Assembly (NCBI RefSeq): GCF_000720765.1
Contig: NZ_JODC01000031.1
Location: forward strand, 1-58,779
DNA: 58,779 nt
Direction: 5' to 3'
Source: Streptomyces sp. NRRL S-646
Lineage (GTDB): Bacteria; Actinomycetota; Actinomycetes; Streptomycetales; Streptomycetaceae
Positions 31,742 to 43,394 of the stretch are shown here, piece by piece. Under the pieces are notes generated by a model. The model did no database searches. It saw only the letters and a program-made list of their open reading frames with translations, and was not told the origin of the DNA. How positions within the stretch are numbered: the first letter of the stretch is position 1; each line of letters begins with the position of its first letter. A program made the translations under genes and the position numbers.

Positions 31742-32509
31742 TCAGAGGAACTTCGCCTTGCCCGGCCCTTCCTCCACGAAGCTCCGCATCCCGCGCTCGC
31801 GGTCCTCCGTCGCGAACAGACCCGCGAACCAGTTCCGTTCGACGGCCAGGCCCGTCTCGATGTCCGTCTCCAGACCGGTGTCGATCGACTCCTTCGCGGC
31901 CCGCAGCGCGATCGCCGGGCCCTGCGCCAGCTTCGCCGCCCACTCGTGCGCGGCAGTGTAGACCTCCTCGGCCGGCACCACCCGGTCCACCAGACCCAGC
32001 GTCAGCGCCTCGTCCGCCTTGACCATCCGGCCGGTGAAGATCAGGTCCTTGGCCTTCGACGGGCCGACCAGCCGGGACAGCCGCTGGGTGCCGCCGGCGC
32101 CCGGGATCAGGCCCAGCAGGATCTCGGGCTGGCCCAGCTTGGCGTTCTGAGCCGCGATCCGGTAGTCCGCGCACAGCGCCAACTCGCAGCCGCCGCCGAG
32201 CGCATAGCCCGTGATCGCCGCGACCACCGGCTTGGGGATGCGGGCCACCGCGGTGAACGAGTCCTGCAGGGCGCGGGCGCGCAGGACCATCGCCGTGTGG
32301 TCCATGTTCTGCATCTCCTTGATGTCCGCGCCCGCCGCGAACACCTTCTCCCCGCCGTACACGATCACGGCCCGTACGTCGTCACGACGGGTCGCCTCCT
32401 CGGCCAGCTCCTTGAGCCGGTCCTGGGTGGCGACGTCCAGCGCGTTCATGGGCGGACGGTCGAGGCGGATGGTGCCGACGCCTTCGGCGACTTCGAGATT
32501 CACGGTCAT
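31742..32509 (-). CDS. Enoyl-CoA hydratase/isomerase
   Basis: A 255-residue crotonase-fold enzyme. Oxyanion-hole segments are present: KVFAAGADIKEMQ and ALGGGCELALCADYRIA. GQPEILLGLIPGAGGTQRL carries the conserved Glu used in hydration of trans-2-enoyl-CoA during beta-oxidation. The second Glu common in true hydratases is harder to place, so an isomerase or other crotonase activity cannot be excluded. The ATG at 32509 starts MTVNLEVAEGVGTIRLDRPP. It stands alone on the minus strand without other beta-oxidation genes. Confidence 0.9.
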   Translation of the reverse strand: MTVNLEVAEGVGTIRLDRPPMNALDVATQDRLKELAEEATRRDDVRAVIVYGGEKVFAAGADIKEMQNMDHTAMVLRARALQDSFTAVARIPKPVVAAITGYALGGGCELALCADYRIAAQNAKLGQPEILLGLIPGAGGTQRLSRLVGPSKAKDLIFTGRMVKADEALTLGLVDRVVPAEEVYTAAHEWAAKLAQGPAIALRAAKESIDTGLETDIETGLAVERNWFAGLFATEDRERGMRSFVEEGPGKAKFL

Positions 32510-32559
32510 GCAGGCAGGTTAACGGGGACTAACGACAGCGTCCCCGGTGCGCAGGAGGT

Positions 32560-32577
32560 CTGGGGGATTTCCCCCAG
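32560..32577. repeat. Short G-run/C-run palindrome
   Basis: CTGGGGG and CCCCCAG enclose ATTT. It is positioned between the L,D-transpeptidase stop (32637) and the enoyl-CoA hydratase start (32509). Palindromes of this form are widespread in Streptomyces and can act as terminators for the upstream gene. Confidence 0.5.
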
Positions 32578-32636
32578 AAAACACCGCCTCACACCGGGGA
32601 CCGCCATCGGCGTAGAACCACATCACCGCCGTACGG

Positions 32637-33881
32637 CTACGCCTTCCACTTCTCCCACGACATGTTCCAGCCGTTGAGCCCGTTGTCCGGGGAGACGATC
32701 TCGTCATGGGCGTGCTTGACGATCACCACGTCGCCGAGGATGGAGTGGTCGTACATCCAGCCGGCCGGCAACCCGCGGTCGTAGCCGCCCCGCACGTCCC
32801 TCAGGCCGATGCAGCCGTGGCTGGCGTTGTAGTTGCCGAAGGCGCCGCCGGCCCAGTAGTTGCCGTGCATGAAGGTGCCGGAGTCGGTCAGCCGCATGGC
32901 GTCCGGGACATCCTTGATGTCGTACTCCTTGCCGAGGTTGACCGTCTCGCTGTTCATGCGGGTCACCCGGAGCTTCTCGCTGATGACCATCTGGCCGTTC
33001 CAGGTGTCGTAGCCCGGCTTGCCGGTGGTGACCGGGATGGTCTTGACGACCTTGCCGTCCTGGGTGACCTTCATCTGGTGGGTCTTGGCGTCGACGATGG
33101 AGACCTGGTTGCGGCCGATGGTGAACTTCACCGTCTTGTCCTGCTTGCCGTAGACGCCCGGCCGGCCCTCGACGCCGTCGAGGTTCAGGCTCACCGTGAC
33201 CTTCGTACCGGACTTCCAGTAGTGCTCCGGGCGGAAGTCGAGGCGGTCGTTGCCGAACCAGTGGCCCTCGACGTCGACGGCCGGTTCGGTCTTGATGCTG
33301 ATCGCCTTTTCCACGTCCTCGGGGTGTGTGATGCCCCGGGTGAAACGGACGGAGAACGGCATCCCGACGCCGACGGTGGAACCGTCCTCGGGGGTGAAGG
33401 TGCCGATGAAGGTGTTCTGCGGAGTGAGCGTGGTGAAGCTGGAGTCCTCCGCGGCCTCACGCCCCTCGGAGTCCTTCGCGACCGCGTGCACCGAGTACTT
33501 GGTGGACGCGGCCAGGTGGGTGGACGGCGTCCAGTCGGCACCGTCGGCGGTGATCTTCCCGGATATCTCCTTGCCCTTGGGGCCCTTGACCTCGACCGTG
33601 GTCAGCTTGCCCTTGCTTGCGCTGACCTTGAGGACGCCGCTGGTCTCGACGGACTTCGCGCCGTCCTTGGGCGCGATGGTGACGACGGCCGCCGACTGCT
33701 TGGTCTGCGCCGCGTCCGCATCCTTGCCCTTGCCGTCGCCGGAACCGGGTCCGGAACCCGAGCCGCCCCCTCCGCACGCGGTGACGGCCAGCAGCAGCAC
33801 CCCGGATATGAGTGCCGGCCGCCCCTTGGCCCAACGCCCGCGCGCGTCAACCGACGCCCCCGATATCGGCCGCACGTTCAA
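32637..33881 (-). CDS. L,D-transpeptidase lipoprotein (Ig-like domains plus YkuD)
   Basis: A 414-residue envelope enzyme. The TTG at 33881 follows AGGGGAGA at ideal spacing and gives MNVRPISGAS, the form I recall for relatives. A lipobox (LLLAVTAC) is followed by a Gly/Ser linker, two Ig-like domains (about 70-260) and a YkuD catalytic domain. The active-site signature is HGNYWAGGAFGNYNASHGCIGL, with His and catalytic Cys in SHGC. It makes 3-3 cross-links in peptidoglycan or attaches other groups. A tandem paralog lies 164 bases upstream. Confidence 0.95.
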   Translation of the reverse strand: MNVRPISGASVDARGRWAKGRPALISGVLLLAVTACGGGGSGSGPGSGDGKGKDADAAQTKQSAAVVTIAPKDGAKSVETSGVLKVSASKGKLTTVEVKGPKGKEISGKITADGADWTPSTHLAASTKYSVHAVAKDSEGREAAEDSSFTTLTPQNTFIGTFTPEDGSTVGVGMPFSVRFTRGITHPEDVEKAISIKTEPAVDVEGHWFGNDRLDFRPEHYWKSGTKVTVSLNLDGVEGRPGVYGKQDKTVKFTIGRNQVSIVDAKTHQMKVTQDGKVVKTIPVTTGKPGYDTWNGQMVISEKLRVTRMNSETVNLGKEYDIKDVPDAMRLTDSGTFMHGNYWAGGAFGNYNASHGCIGLRDVRGGYDRGLPAGWMYDHSILGDVVIVKHAHDEIVSPDNGLNGWNMSWEKWKA

Positions 33882-34045
33882 GTTGCTCTCCCCTCGCCGG
33901 CCCTGGTCAGGCCCGCACCCCGGCGCATCCCGCGCACGCATTGGCGCATATTAACTGCAAGGTTTTGGGGATCGTGTCAGCTGAAGGTCACCGTTCCGTC
34001 GCAACATTGACCATGCACCTGGCGCCATCCCCGCCTCCCTTCGGG

Positions 34046-35293
34046 TTACTTGACCGCACTGCCCGCTTTCCACTCCTTCCAGCCCATGTTCCATCCTCCG
34101 AGGCCGTTGTCGGGAGCGACCTTTTTGTCATTGCTGTGGACGACCTGGACGACGTCCCCGACGAGGCTGCGGTCGAAGAACCAGCCGGCCGGGGTGTCGG
34201 AGCTGCCGCCCTTGACGTCCATGAGCCCCACGCAGCCGTGGCTGACATTGACGTGGCCGGGGGCGTTCGGCGCCCAGTAGTTGCCGTGCAGGAAGGTGCC
34301 GGAGTCGGTGAGGCGCAGGGCGTGCGGGACGTCCGGGATGTCGTACTCGCCCTTGCCGTTCTGCTTCTTGAAGCCGACCGTGGCGCCGTTCATCCGGGTC
34401 AGCTCGAGCATCTCCATCACCACCATCTTCCCGTTGTAGGTGGTGTGCCGGGGCGCCCCGGCCGTGATCGGCACGGTGGCGAGCAGCGCCCCGTCCCGCC
34501 GTACCTGCATGGTGTGCGCGGCCGCGTCGACCACGGAGACCTGGCTGCGGCCGACGGTGAAGGAGAACGTCTTGTACTGCAGCCCGTAGACGCCGGGCGC
34601 GCCCTCGACGTCCCGGAGCCGGAGGGAGACGGTGACCTGGGTGCCGCGTTTCCAGTACCGCTGGGGGCGGAAGTCGAGACGGTCCTTTCCGAACCAGTGC
34701 GGGCGGATCTCGACCGCCGGTCGCGCCGTGACGTGGACGGCCCGCTCGACTGCCGCGCGGTGCTCGATCTCCCGGTTGAACTCCAGGGAGACGATCATTC
34801 CGGTGCCGACCGTGGAGCGGTTCTCCGGGGTGACGTAGCCGATGAAGCGCTCGTCGGGGACGAACGTGGTGAACGTGGTGTGCCGTGCGGACCTGCGCCC
34901 GTGGCCGTCCAGGGCCACCGCGTCGACGGTGTACTTGGCGGCCAGCGCGAGCCGGGGCTCGTCGGGTTCCCAGCGCAGGCCGTCCTCGGAGATACGGCCA
35001 TGCACCTCGGAGTCCTGTGCGTCCTGTGACTTGACGACCTTCACGGACTCCAGACGGCCGCTCGGCACCCCCACCTGTAGCCTGCGGCCGGGGCGGACAC
35101 CCTTGCTGCCGTCGTCCGGGGAGATCCGGATGACGTCCTCGGGTGCCGGAGCCTTGCCGAACGCCTCACCGATGTCGCTGCGGTCCGCCGGGTCCGAAGT
35201 GCAGCCGGCGGCTCCGGCCAGCAGTCCTGCCCATGTCAGTACGGCGGCCAGCGCGGCCCCCGCGCGCCGTGCGCGCCCTTGTCCATGCCTCAC
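34046..35293 (-). CDS. L,D-transpeptidase lipoprotein (tandem paralog)
   Basis: A 415-residue protein with the same layout as its neighbour: lipoprotein signal (LTWAGLLAGAAGC), Ig-like domains with FTTFVPDERFIGYVTPENRSTVG and HWFGKDRLDFRPQRYWKRGT, and a YkuD domain with HGNYWAPNAPGHVNVSHGCVGL. It should act on peptidoglycan outside the membrane. The two copies are clearly diverged, so they may differ in timing or acceptor. The GTG at 35293 is preceded by GGGAAG. It is divergent from glgX over 151 bases. Confidence 0.94.
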   Translation of the reverse strand: MRHGQGRARRAGAALAAVLTWAGLLAGAAGCTSDPADRSDIGEAFGKAPAPEDVIRISPDDGSKGVRPGRRLQVGVPSGRLESVKVVKSQDAQDSEVHGRISEDGLRWEPDEPRLALAAKYTVDAVALDGHGRRSARHTTFTTFVPDERFIGYVTPENRSTVGTGMIVSLEFNREIEHRAAVERAVHVTARPAVEIRPHWFGKDRLDFRPQRYWKRGTQVTVSLRLRDVEGAPGVYGLQYKTFSFTVGRSQVSVVDAAAHTMQVRRDGALLATVPITAGAPRHTTYNGKMVVMEMLELTRMNGATVGFKKQNGKGEYDIPDVPHALRLTDSGTFLHGNYWAPNAPGHVNVSHGCVGLMDVKGGSSDTPAGWFFDRSLVGDVVQVVHSNDKKVAPDNGLGGWNMGWKEWKAGSAVK

Positions 35294-35444
35294 GAGCTTC
35301 CCAACGACCGGGCCCACCCCTGGGAAACGTGAGTGCGAGCCAAGCTCTGGGCAGAACAGTGGGGAGGACGACGCAAAGGGGAGCCGCGGCCGGGACGCTG
35401 TGCGCTGCTTCAATGTCGTTCCGTGAGCCGTGGGAGGCGGACTG

Positions 35445-37691
<2,247 letters not shown>

Positions 37692-37728
37692 CATGCCGCG
37701 CCGCACATCACTTGAGCCGACGGCCTGA

Positions 37729-38373
37729 TCAGCCGAGGATCCCCCGCTGATACGCCGTCGCGACCGCCGCCGCGCGGTCGTTGACACCCAACTTGGCGTA
37801 CAGGTGGGTGAGATGGGTCTTCACGGTGGCCTCGCTGATGAACAGTTCGCGGGCGATCTCACGGTTGGACGTGCCCCTGGCCACCAGGGCGAGGACCTCG
37901 CGTTCGCGGGTGGACAGGGGCTCGTTGCCGCCCGACCCCGGGGTGCGGACCGCCGAGACCAGGCGGGAGGCGACCGCCGGGGACAGCACCGTGCGGCCGT
38001 CCGCCGCCGCGCGGACGGCGGTGAAGAGCTCGTCGCGCGGGGCGTCCTTGAGCAGGTAGCCGGTCGCGCCCGCCTCGATCGCGGGGAGAGTGTCGGAGTC
38101 GGTGTCGTACGTCGTCAGGACGAGCACCTTGGCGCGGACACGGCGCCGGGCGAGTTCGCGGATGGCGTCCACTCCCCCGCCGCCGGGCATGCGCAGGTCC
38201 ATCAGGATCACGTCCGGGTCGAGAGCCTCCGCGCGGCTGACGGCCTCCACGCCGTTCGCCGCCTCGCCGAGGACCCGGAAGCCCGGCGCGGACTCGAACA
38301 TGCCGCGCAGACCGTCCCGTACGACGGGATGGTCGTCGACGATCAGCAGGGAGATCAACGGCTCGTCACTCAT
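37729..38373 (-). CDS. NarL/LuxR-type response regulator
   Basis: A 214-residue regulator with a receiver domain (LLIVDDHPVVRDGLRGMF, phospho-acceptor Asp in DVILMDLRMPGG, Lys in YLLKDAP) and a C-terminal LuxR helix-turn-helix (LSTREREVLALVARGTSNREIARELFISEATVKTHLTHLYAKL). Its start overlaps the end of the histidine kinase gene by 8 bases, making a cognate pair. The ABC-2 exporter genes immediately upstream on the same strand are the likely target, an arrangement common for drug or peptide exporters. Confidence 0.95.
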   Translation of the reverse strand: MSDEPLISLLIVDDHPVVRDGLRGMFESAPGFRVLGEAANGVEAVSRAEALDPDVILMDLRMPGGGGVDAIRELARRRVRAKVLVLTTYDTDSDTLPAIEAGATGYLLKDAPRDELFTAVRAAADGRTVLSPAVASRLVSAVRTPGSGGNEPLSTREREVLALVARGTSNREIARELFISEATVKTHLTHLYAKLGVNDRAAAVATAYQRGILG

Positions 38374-39631
38374 GGCGGACCAACGGTACGCGAGCCGACA
38401 GTGCCGTGCCGTGGCCCGGTTCCGTCTCGACGGTCAGCGAGCCCGCGATGCGTTCGGCGCGGGCGCGCATGCCGTCGAGGCCGAAGCCGCCGGAGCCGGT
38501 GCGGGCCGGGAGCGCGAGGGGGTCGAAGCCGGCGCCGTCGTCGCGGATGTCGAGGATCACCTCGTCGCCCAGGAAGGAGAGGGTGACGCCGAGCCGTGAG
38601 GCGCGGGCGTGGCGGGCCGCGTTGGACAGGGCCTCCTGGGCGATGCGCAGGAGGGTGGCCGAGACCTCCTCGTGGAGCTGTTCCGCCGTGCCGGTGACCG
38701 TGAACTCGGCCCGTACGCCCGTCCGTTCGCCCCATTCGGCGACGGTCTTCTTCAGCGCCTCGGGCAGTCCGGCGTCCGCCAGCTCCACCGGGGCCAGGTT
38801 GTGCACGGAGCGGCGGGCCTCGCCGAGGCTGTGCCGGGCCAGGTCCATGGCCCGGGCCAGGTGTTCGCGGGCCGGCTCCGGGCCGGGCGTGTTGGAGACG
38901 ACCTGGAGCTGGGCGATGATGCCGGTCAGGCCCTGGGCGATGGTGTCGTGGATCTCGGCGGCGAGCCGCCGCCGCTCGTCCGCGACCCCGGCTTCCCGTG
39001 CCTGGACGAGGAGTTGGGCGTGAAGGGCGGCGTTCTCGTCGAGGGCCTGCTGCAGGGCCGCGTTGGTGCGTTCGAGTTCGGCGATGGTCGCGGTGCGTTC
39101 GCGGGCCCGCAGCGTCTCCTGCTCGGTGAGATGGGCGACCACCATCTGCAGGCCCGAGTTGGCGAGCAGGAGCGCGGCGAAGACGGCCCACTGCACCGCG
39201 CTCCCGAACGGCATCCCGCCGGCCTGCGCGCCGGCCACGGTGACGGCGCTCGCGAGCAGCCCGAGCCGCTGCCACCGCCTGCCCGGGATCGTCTCGTCGG
39301 CGTCCATGTAGCCCGCGGCGGCGTAGAACGCGAAGAACGGGTTGATCCAGGTGAGGGCGAAGGCGAGGGCCCAGCGGACGACGTAGTACACGGCCCCGGC
39401 CCGGGACGGCGTCCGGCGGCGGTCGGGCCCGCCGGGACGGGTGCTGTGCCACCACAGCTGGAGCACCACCGCGGCGCCGAACAGAGCCCAGGCGGTGTGC
39501 CACCTGGCCGGGGAGGCGTGGGGGTCGGCCGTCGCGAGCGCGGGGACCAGGCCGATGCCGAGGAGCGCGTACGGCCCCCAGGTGTGGAACCGGTTCCAGC
39601 GCCGCTCGATCTGCGTGTCCACCGCGGTCAT
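38366..39631 (-). CDS. Sensor histidine kinase (HisKA_3 type)
   Basis: A 421-residue membrane kinase. The N-terminal 175 residues contain about five hydrophobic segments. A coiled region follows (LRARERTATIAELERTNAALQQALDENAAL). The phospho-acceptor motif is DERRRLAAEIHDTIAQGLTG, and the ATPase domain has LRIAQEALSNAARHA, DIRDDGAGFDP and GFGLDGMRARAERI. It phosphorylates the NarL-type regulator encoded just downstream. With little extracellular sequence, it probably senses a lipophilic or membrane signal. The ATG at 39631 lies 25 bases from the exporter permease gene. Confidence 0.93.
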   Translation of the reverse strand: MTAVDTQIERRWNRFHTWGPYALLGIGLVPALATADPHASPARWHTAWALFGAAVVLQLWWHSTRPGGPDRRRTPSRAGAVYYVVRWALAFALTWINPFFAFYAAAGYMDADETIPGRRWQRLGLLASAVTVAGAQAGGMPFGSAVQWAVFAALLLANSGLQMVVAHLTEQETLRARERTATIAELERTNAALQQALDENAALHAQLLVQAREAGVADERRRLAAEIHDTIAQGLTGIIAQLQVVSNTPGPEPAREHLARAMDLARHSLGEARRSVHNLAPVELADAGLPEALKKTVAEWGERTGVRAEFTVTGTAEQLHEEVSATLLRIAQEALSNAARHARASRLGVTLSFLGDEVILDIRDDGAGFDPLALPARTGSGGFGLDGMRARAERIAGSLTVETEPGHGTALSARVPLVRHE

Positions 39632-39656
39632 GTCCCCAGTCTGCACGGCACCGCTC

Positions 39657-40391
39657 CTACTCCCAGCGGAACCAGCGGCTCGCCGCACCCGTGAGCAGCA
39701 GGATCCACATCGCCAGCACACCCAGGTGCCCCCAGCCCGGCCAGTGCCCGGCCGCCGCCCGGTTCAGCGCCTGCGCGGCCGCTCCGAAGGGCGTGTACCC
39801 GACGATCCGGGCCATCAGGTCCGGCATGGACTGCGTCGGCAGCCACACCCCCACGCAGAACATCGACGGGAAGAAGACGGCCGAACCGATCGCACCCGCG
39901 ATCTTCGTCGTACGGGACAGGGCCGACACCACCGATCCGAGAGCGAGGGCGGCCAGGACGGCCAGCAGCAGGGCGAGGACGTATCCGAGGGGCTGTTTCG
40001 GCAGTCGTACGTCGAAGCCGAGGCGCCCGACCGCGAGGGCGAGCAGCGCGGACGCCAGCGCGGCACCGCCGTACACCACCATCTGCGCGGACAGCAGGGC
40101 GCTCGGCCGGACCGGTGTGGTGGCCATCCGGCGCAGGATGCCGCGCTCCCGGTAGCCGGTGAGGGTCTGCGGCATCGACTGCAGGCCGCCGACGATCATG
40201 CCGAGCAGCACGGCGACCGGGACGTAGACGTCGATGGTGCGCAGGCCGCCGAGGTCGGCCTGGTGGTCCCGGAAGGACGGGATGGAGCCGAGGATCACCA
40301 GCAGCAGGGTCGGGAAGAGGAGGATCCAGAAGATGGCGCCGGGTTCGCGGCGGAAGAGGCGGACCTCGGTCTTCAGTACGGCGGTGCTCAT
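39657..40391 (-). CDS. ABC-2 type exporter permease
   Basis: A 244-residue integral membrane protein with about six hydrophobic helices (AIFWILLFPTLLLVILG, VYVPVAVLLGMIVGGL, YVLALLLAVLAALALGSVVSA, LGVLAMWILLLTGAA). It carries the ABC-2 permease pattern LTGYRERGILRRMATTPVRPSALLSAQ. It forms the channel for the ATPase encoded upstream, overlapping its stop by four bases (ATGA). Drugs, peptides or lipids are the usual substrates of this class; none can be deduced. Confidence 0.93.
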   Translation of the reverse strand: MSTAVLKTEVRLFRREPGAIFWILLFPTLLLVILGSIPSFRDHQADLGGLRTIDVYVPVAVLLGMIVGGLQSMPQTLTGYRERGILRRMATTPVRPSALLSAQMVVYGGAALASALLALAVGRLGFDVRLPKQPLGYVLALLLAVLAALALGSVVSALSRTTKIAGAIGSAVFFPSMFCVGVWLPTQSMPDLMARIVGYTPFGAAAQALNRAAAGHWPGWGHLGVLAMWILLLTGAASRWFRWE

Positions 40392-41314
40392 GCCGCTGCC
40401 TCCTTGGTGTCGGCGTCGTCGGCCTTCGTCAGGTCGAGGAACGCGTCGTCGAGCGTGGCGTCCACGACGCGGAGCTGGTGGGCGGTGATGCGGTGGCGGG
40501 CGAGGAGGGTGATGACGGCGTTGACCGTCTCGTCCGTGCCGGAGAGGGTGATGCGGCCATCCTTGTGCTCGACGGACGCGAGCGCGGGGAGTGCGGCGAG
40601 ATCACGCTCGTCGAGCGGGGCGGACGGAGTGAAGCTGATGACGGTGGCCCCCGCCGAGCGCCGGATGAGACCGGCCGGGGTGTCCAGTGCGGCCACCCTG
40701 CCCTTGTCGATCACGGCGATCCGGTCGCACAGGCGCTGCGCCTCCTCCATGAAGTGGGTGACGAGCAGGACCGTCACTCCGCTGTTCCGGACGTCCTCGA
40801 TCAGCGCCCAGGTGTCCCGGCGGGCCCGCGGGTCCAGACCGGTCGTCAGCTCGTCCAGGACGACCACCCGCGGGTTGCCGATCAGGGCGAGCGCGATGAA
40901 CAGGCGCTGCTTCTGGCCGCCGGAGAGCTTGCCGAACCGGCTGGTCAGCTTCGCGGTCAGGCCGAGGCGTTCGGCGAGCGGCGCCCAGTCGAGCGGGTCC
41001 GGGTAGAAGGAGGCGTACAGCTCCAGCGCCTCGCGGACGGTGAGTTTGGGCTGCAGCTCGCTCTGCTGCAGCTGGGCGCCCAGTACGCGGGCCACGCGCG
41101 CGTGGTCGGCGACGGGGTCGAGGCCGGTGACGCGGACCCGGCCCGCGTCGGGGACGCGCAGTCCCTCGACGCACTCGACGGTGGTGGTCTTGCCGGCGCC
41201 GTTCGGGCCGAGGATCCCGAAGATCTCGCCCTCCTCGACGGCGAAGGAGACGCCGTCGACGACGGCCCGGCCGCCGTAGGACTTGCGCAGTTCGGTGACT
41301 TCGATGACGGACAT
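40388..41314 (-). CDS. ABC-2 exporter ATP-binding protein
   Basis: A 308-residue ATPase with all core motifs: Walker A GPNGAGKTT, signature LSGGQKQRL, Walker B VVVLDELTTGLD and the H-loop VTHFMEEAQ. The C-terminal extension (ISFTPSAPLDERDLAALPAL) is typical of DrrA-like exporters. It powers the permease encoded immediately downstream. The ATG at 41314 lies 55 bases from a perfect 24-base palindrome, so a repressor probably controls the operon, which then continues to the two-component genes. Confidence 0.94.
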   Translation of the reverse strand: MSVIEVTELRKSYGGRAVVDGVSFAVEEGEIFGILGPNGAGKTTTVECVEGLRVPDAGRVRVTGLDPVADHARVARVLGAQLQQSELQPKLTVREALELYASFYPDPLDWAPLAERLGLTAKLTSRFGKLSGGQKQRLFIALALIGNPRVVVLDELTTGLDPRARRDTWALIEDVRNSGVTVLLVTHFMEEAQRLCDRIAVIDKGRVAALDTPAGLIRRSAGATVISFTPSAPLDERDLAALPALASVEHKDGRITLSGTDETVNAVITLLARHRITAHQLRVVDATLDDAFLDLTKADDADTKEAAA

Positions 41315-41369
41315 GGCATCAGGTTCGCGGGAACCGCCCCACCGCCACATCGGCCGTCGCGCTCGAAGG

Positions 41370-41393
41370 CGCATCAACCGATCGGTTGATGCG
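41370..41393. promoter_or_regulatory. Perfect 24-base palindrome, probable repressor operator
   Basis: The half-site CGCATCAACCGA (41370-41381) is followed directly by its exact reverse complement TCGGTTGATGCG (41382-41393). It lies 56 bases upstream of the ABC-2 ATPase start and 127 bases upstream of the divergent ABC half-exporter at 41520. The length and symmetry are typical of TetR-family operators. No TetR gene is nearby, so the regulator is encoded elsewhere. Confidence 0.6.
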
Positions 41394-41519
41394 GGGGTAC
41401 GACCCCTCCGGATCCCTTGTACGACCCCTCGAACGCGCAGGTCGTAGGACCAGCGGCCGATTCGGGTCCGGCCAAAACTCGGTGGGCGTTGTCAGTGCCG
41501 ATCCGTAGGCTCACAGACG

Positions 41520-43394
41520 ATGCCCTCTACACGTGCAACCACCAAGGACCCCACGCAACCCGGCGACCGATCCGCCGTACGCACGCTGCTGCGCCTGTGG
41601 CCGTACGTACGGCCCGTGCGGGCGCGGCTGTTCACCGCCGCGTTCGTCGCCGTGCTCGCCTCGTGCACGGGCCTCGTGATCCCGCTCGTGCTGAAGTGGA
41701 TGGTGGACGGGCCGGTTGCCGACCGGGACCCGGCCGGGGTGTGGCTCGGCGCGCTGTACCTGCTGCTCCTCGGGCTCGGGGAGGCGCTGCTGTTCGGGCT
41801 GCGGCGGTGGCTGGTGGCACGGCCGCTCTCCGGCATCGAGGCGGGGATGCGGGCGGATCTGTACCGGCATCTGCAGCGGCTGCCGGTCGCCTTCCACGAC
41901 CGCTGGGCCTCGGGCCAGTTGCTGTCGCGCGGCACGACGGATCTGATGCTGCTGCGCATGTTCCTCGCCTTTCCGATGACGTTCCTGCTGGTCAACGGGG
42001 TGACGATTCTCGTCGGCGTGGTGATCATGCTGCTGCAGGACTGGACGCTCGGGCTGGTGATCCTGGGGCCGGCCGTCCCCGTGATGGTCACGTGCGTGAT
42101 CTTCGAGAAGCGGTACGCCGATGTGGCGCGGCTCGCGCAGGACCAGGTCGGCGATCTGACGACCGTCGTCGAGGAGAGCGTGCTCGGCATCCGGATCATC
42201 AAGGGGTTCGGGCGGCACCGCAGCCAGGCGCGGGCGTTCCGCGAGCTGACCCGGACGCTGCGGGGGACGGAGCTGCGGAAGGCGGGGCTGCTCGCCACGA
42301 TCTGGGGCGTCATCGTGACGCTGCCGGAGGTGGCGATCGGGGCGGCGCTGGTGCTCGGCACTGTGCAGGTTGCCTCCGGCGGTCTGTCGGCGGGGACTTT
42401 GGTCGCGTTTCTCTCGACAGCACTGGCGTTGCGGTGGCCGGTGGATTCCATCGGGTTTCTGCTTGCGATGAGTCAGGAGGCGGCGACTGCCACGGAGCGG
42501 TACTTCGAGGTGATGGATGAGGTGCCGGAGGGTGGGGTGCGCAACTCGGCGCTACGAGGTGCCGCTCTCAGTGGGGCGGGAGCCGCCTGGGGGTCCCCCC
42601 AGGCCCTTGAGGCACTGGGGGAGGCACGACTGCCCGCAGCTACGGGGGGACTTCGCTTCGACGGTGTCCGGTTCCGCTATCCCGACGCGCCCCCCGACTC
42701 CCCTCCCGTCCTCGACCGCGTCGACCTCCACATCCGTCCCGGCGAGTCCATGGCCCTGGTGGGCGCAACCGGGAGCGGCAAGACGACGCTGACCGCTCTC
42801 GTACCCCGTCTCCACGAGGTGACATCCGGTCGCATCACGCTGGACGGCGAGGACATCACCGCCATGTCCCGCGAAGAACTGCGCGCTCTCGTCGCCGTCG
42901 CCTTCGAGGAACCCACCCTCTTCTCGGCGAGCGTCGGGGACAACGTGCTGATGGGGGCGGCCGACAGTGCAGGCGCCGCCGAGCTGAACCGTGCGCTCTC
43001 CGTCGCGCAGGCCGAGTTCGCGCACGCGCTGCCCCAGGGGACGGACACCCAGGTCGGCGAGCAGGGGCTCAGTCTCTCCGGCGGGCAGCGGCAGCGGCTG
43101 GCGCTCGCGCGGGCCGTCGTGGGCAGACCCAGGTTCCTCGTCCTGGACGACCCCCTGTCCGCCCTCGACGTGCACACCGAGGCCGCGGTCGAGGCCGCCC
43201 TGCGGGACGTCCTCGCGGACACCACGGCGCTCATCGTGGCGCACCGCCCGTCCACGGTCCTGCTCGCCGACCGGGTCGCGCTGCTCTCCGGCGGCCGGAT
43301 CACCGCCGTGGGCACGCATCACGAACTGCTGCGCACGAACGCCGAGTACGCCCATCTGATGTCCGGGACCTCAGAAGCGGAGGACGAGCGATGA
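41520..43394 (+). CDS. ABC half-exporter, subunit 1 of first pair
   Basis: A 624-residue fusion of a six-helix membrane domain (about 20-320) and an ATPase domain (about 375-615). Walker A VGATGSGKTT and signature LSLSGGQRQR are intact. Walker B reads FLVLDDPLSALD, with Asp replacing the catalytic Glu. In heterodimeric exporters one site is normally degenerate in this way. Residues about 345-385, between the domains, are encoded by a common Streptomyces repeat (42571-42651). It overlaps the partner gene by four bases (ATGA). The substrate is unknown. Confidence 0.92.
   Translation: MPSTRATTKDPTQPGDRSAVRTLLRLWPYVRPVRARLFTAAFVAVLASCTGLVIPLVLKWMVDGPVADRDPAGVWLGALYLLLLGLGEALLFGLRRWLVARPLSGIEAGMRADLYRHLQRLPVAFHDRWASGQLLSRGTTDLMLLRMFLAFPMTFLLVNGVTILVGVVIMLLQDWTLGLVILGPAVPVMVTCVIFEKRYADVARLAQDQVGDLTTVVEESVLGIRIIKGFGRHRSQARAFRELTRTLRGTELRKAGLLATIWGVIVTLPEVAIGAALVLGTVQVASGGLSAGTLVAFLSTALALRWPVDSIGFLLAMSQEAATATERYFEVMDEVPEGGVRNSALRGAALSGAGAAWGSPQALEALGEARLPAATGGLRFDGVRFRYPDAPPDSPPVLDRVDLHIRPGESMALVGATGSGKTTLTALVPRLHEVTSGRITLDGEDITAMSREELRALVAVAFEEPTLFSASVGDNVLMGAADSAGAAELNRALSVAQAEFAHALPQGTDTQVGEQGLSLSGGQRQRLALARAVVGRPRFLVLDDPLSALDVHTEAAVEAALRDVLADTTALIVAHRPSTVLLADRVALLSGGRITAVGTHHELLRTNAEYAHLMSGTSEAEDER
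42571..42651 (+). repeat. Intergenic-type Streptomyces repeat inside a coding sequence
   Basis: GTGGGGCGGGAGCCGCCTGG, then GGGTCCCCCCAGG and CTGGGGGAGGCACGACTGCC resemble a palindromic element that I recall as abundant between Streptomyces genes. Here it is read in frame as AWGSPQALEALGEARLPAA between the membrane and ATPase domains of the half-exporter. The G-run/C-run core can form a hairpin. Confidence 0.6.
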
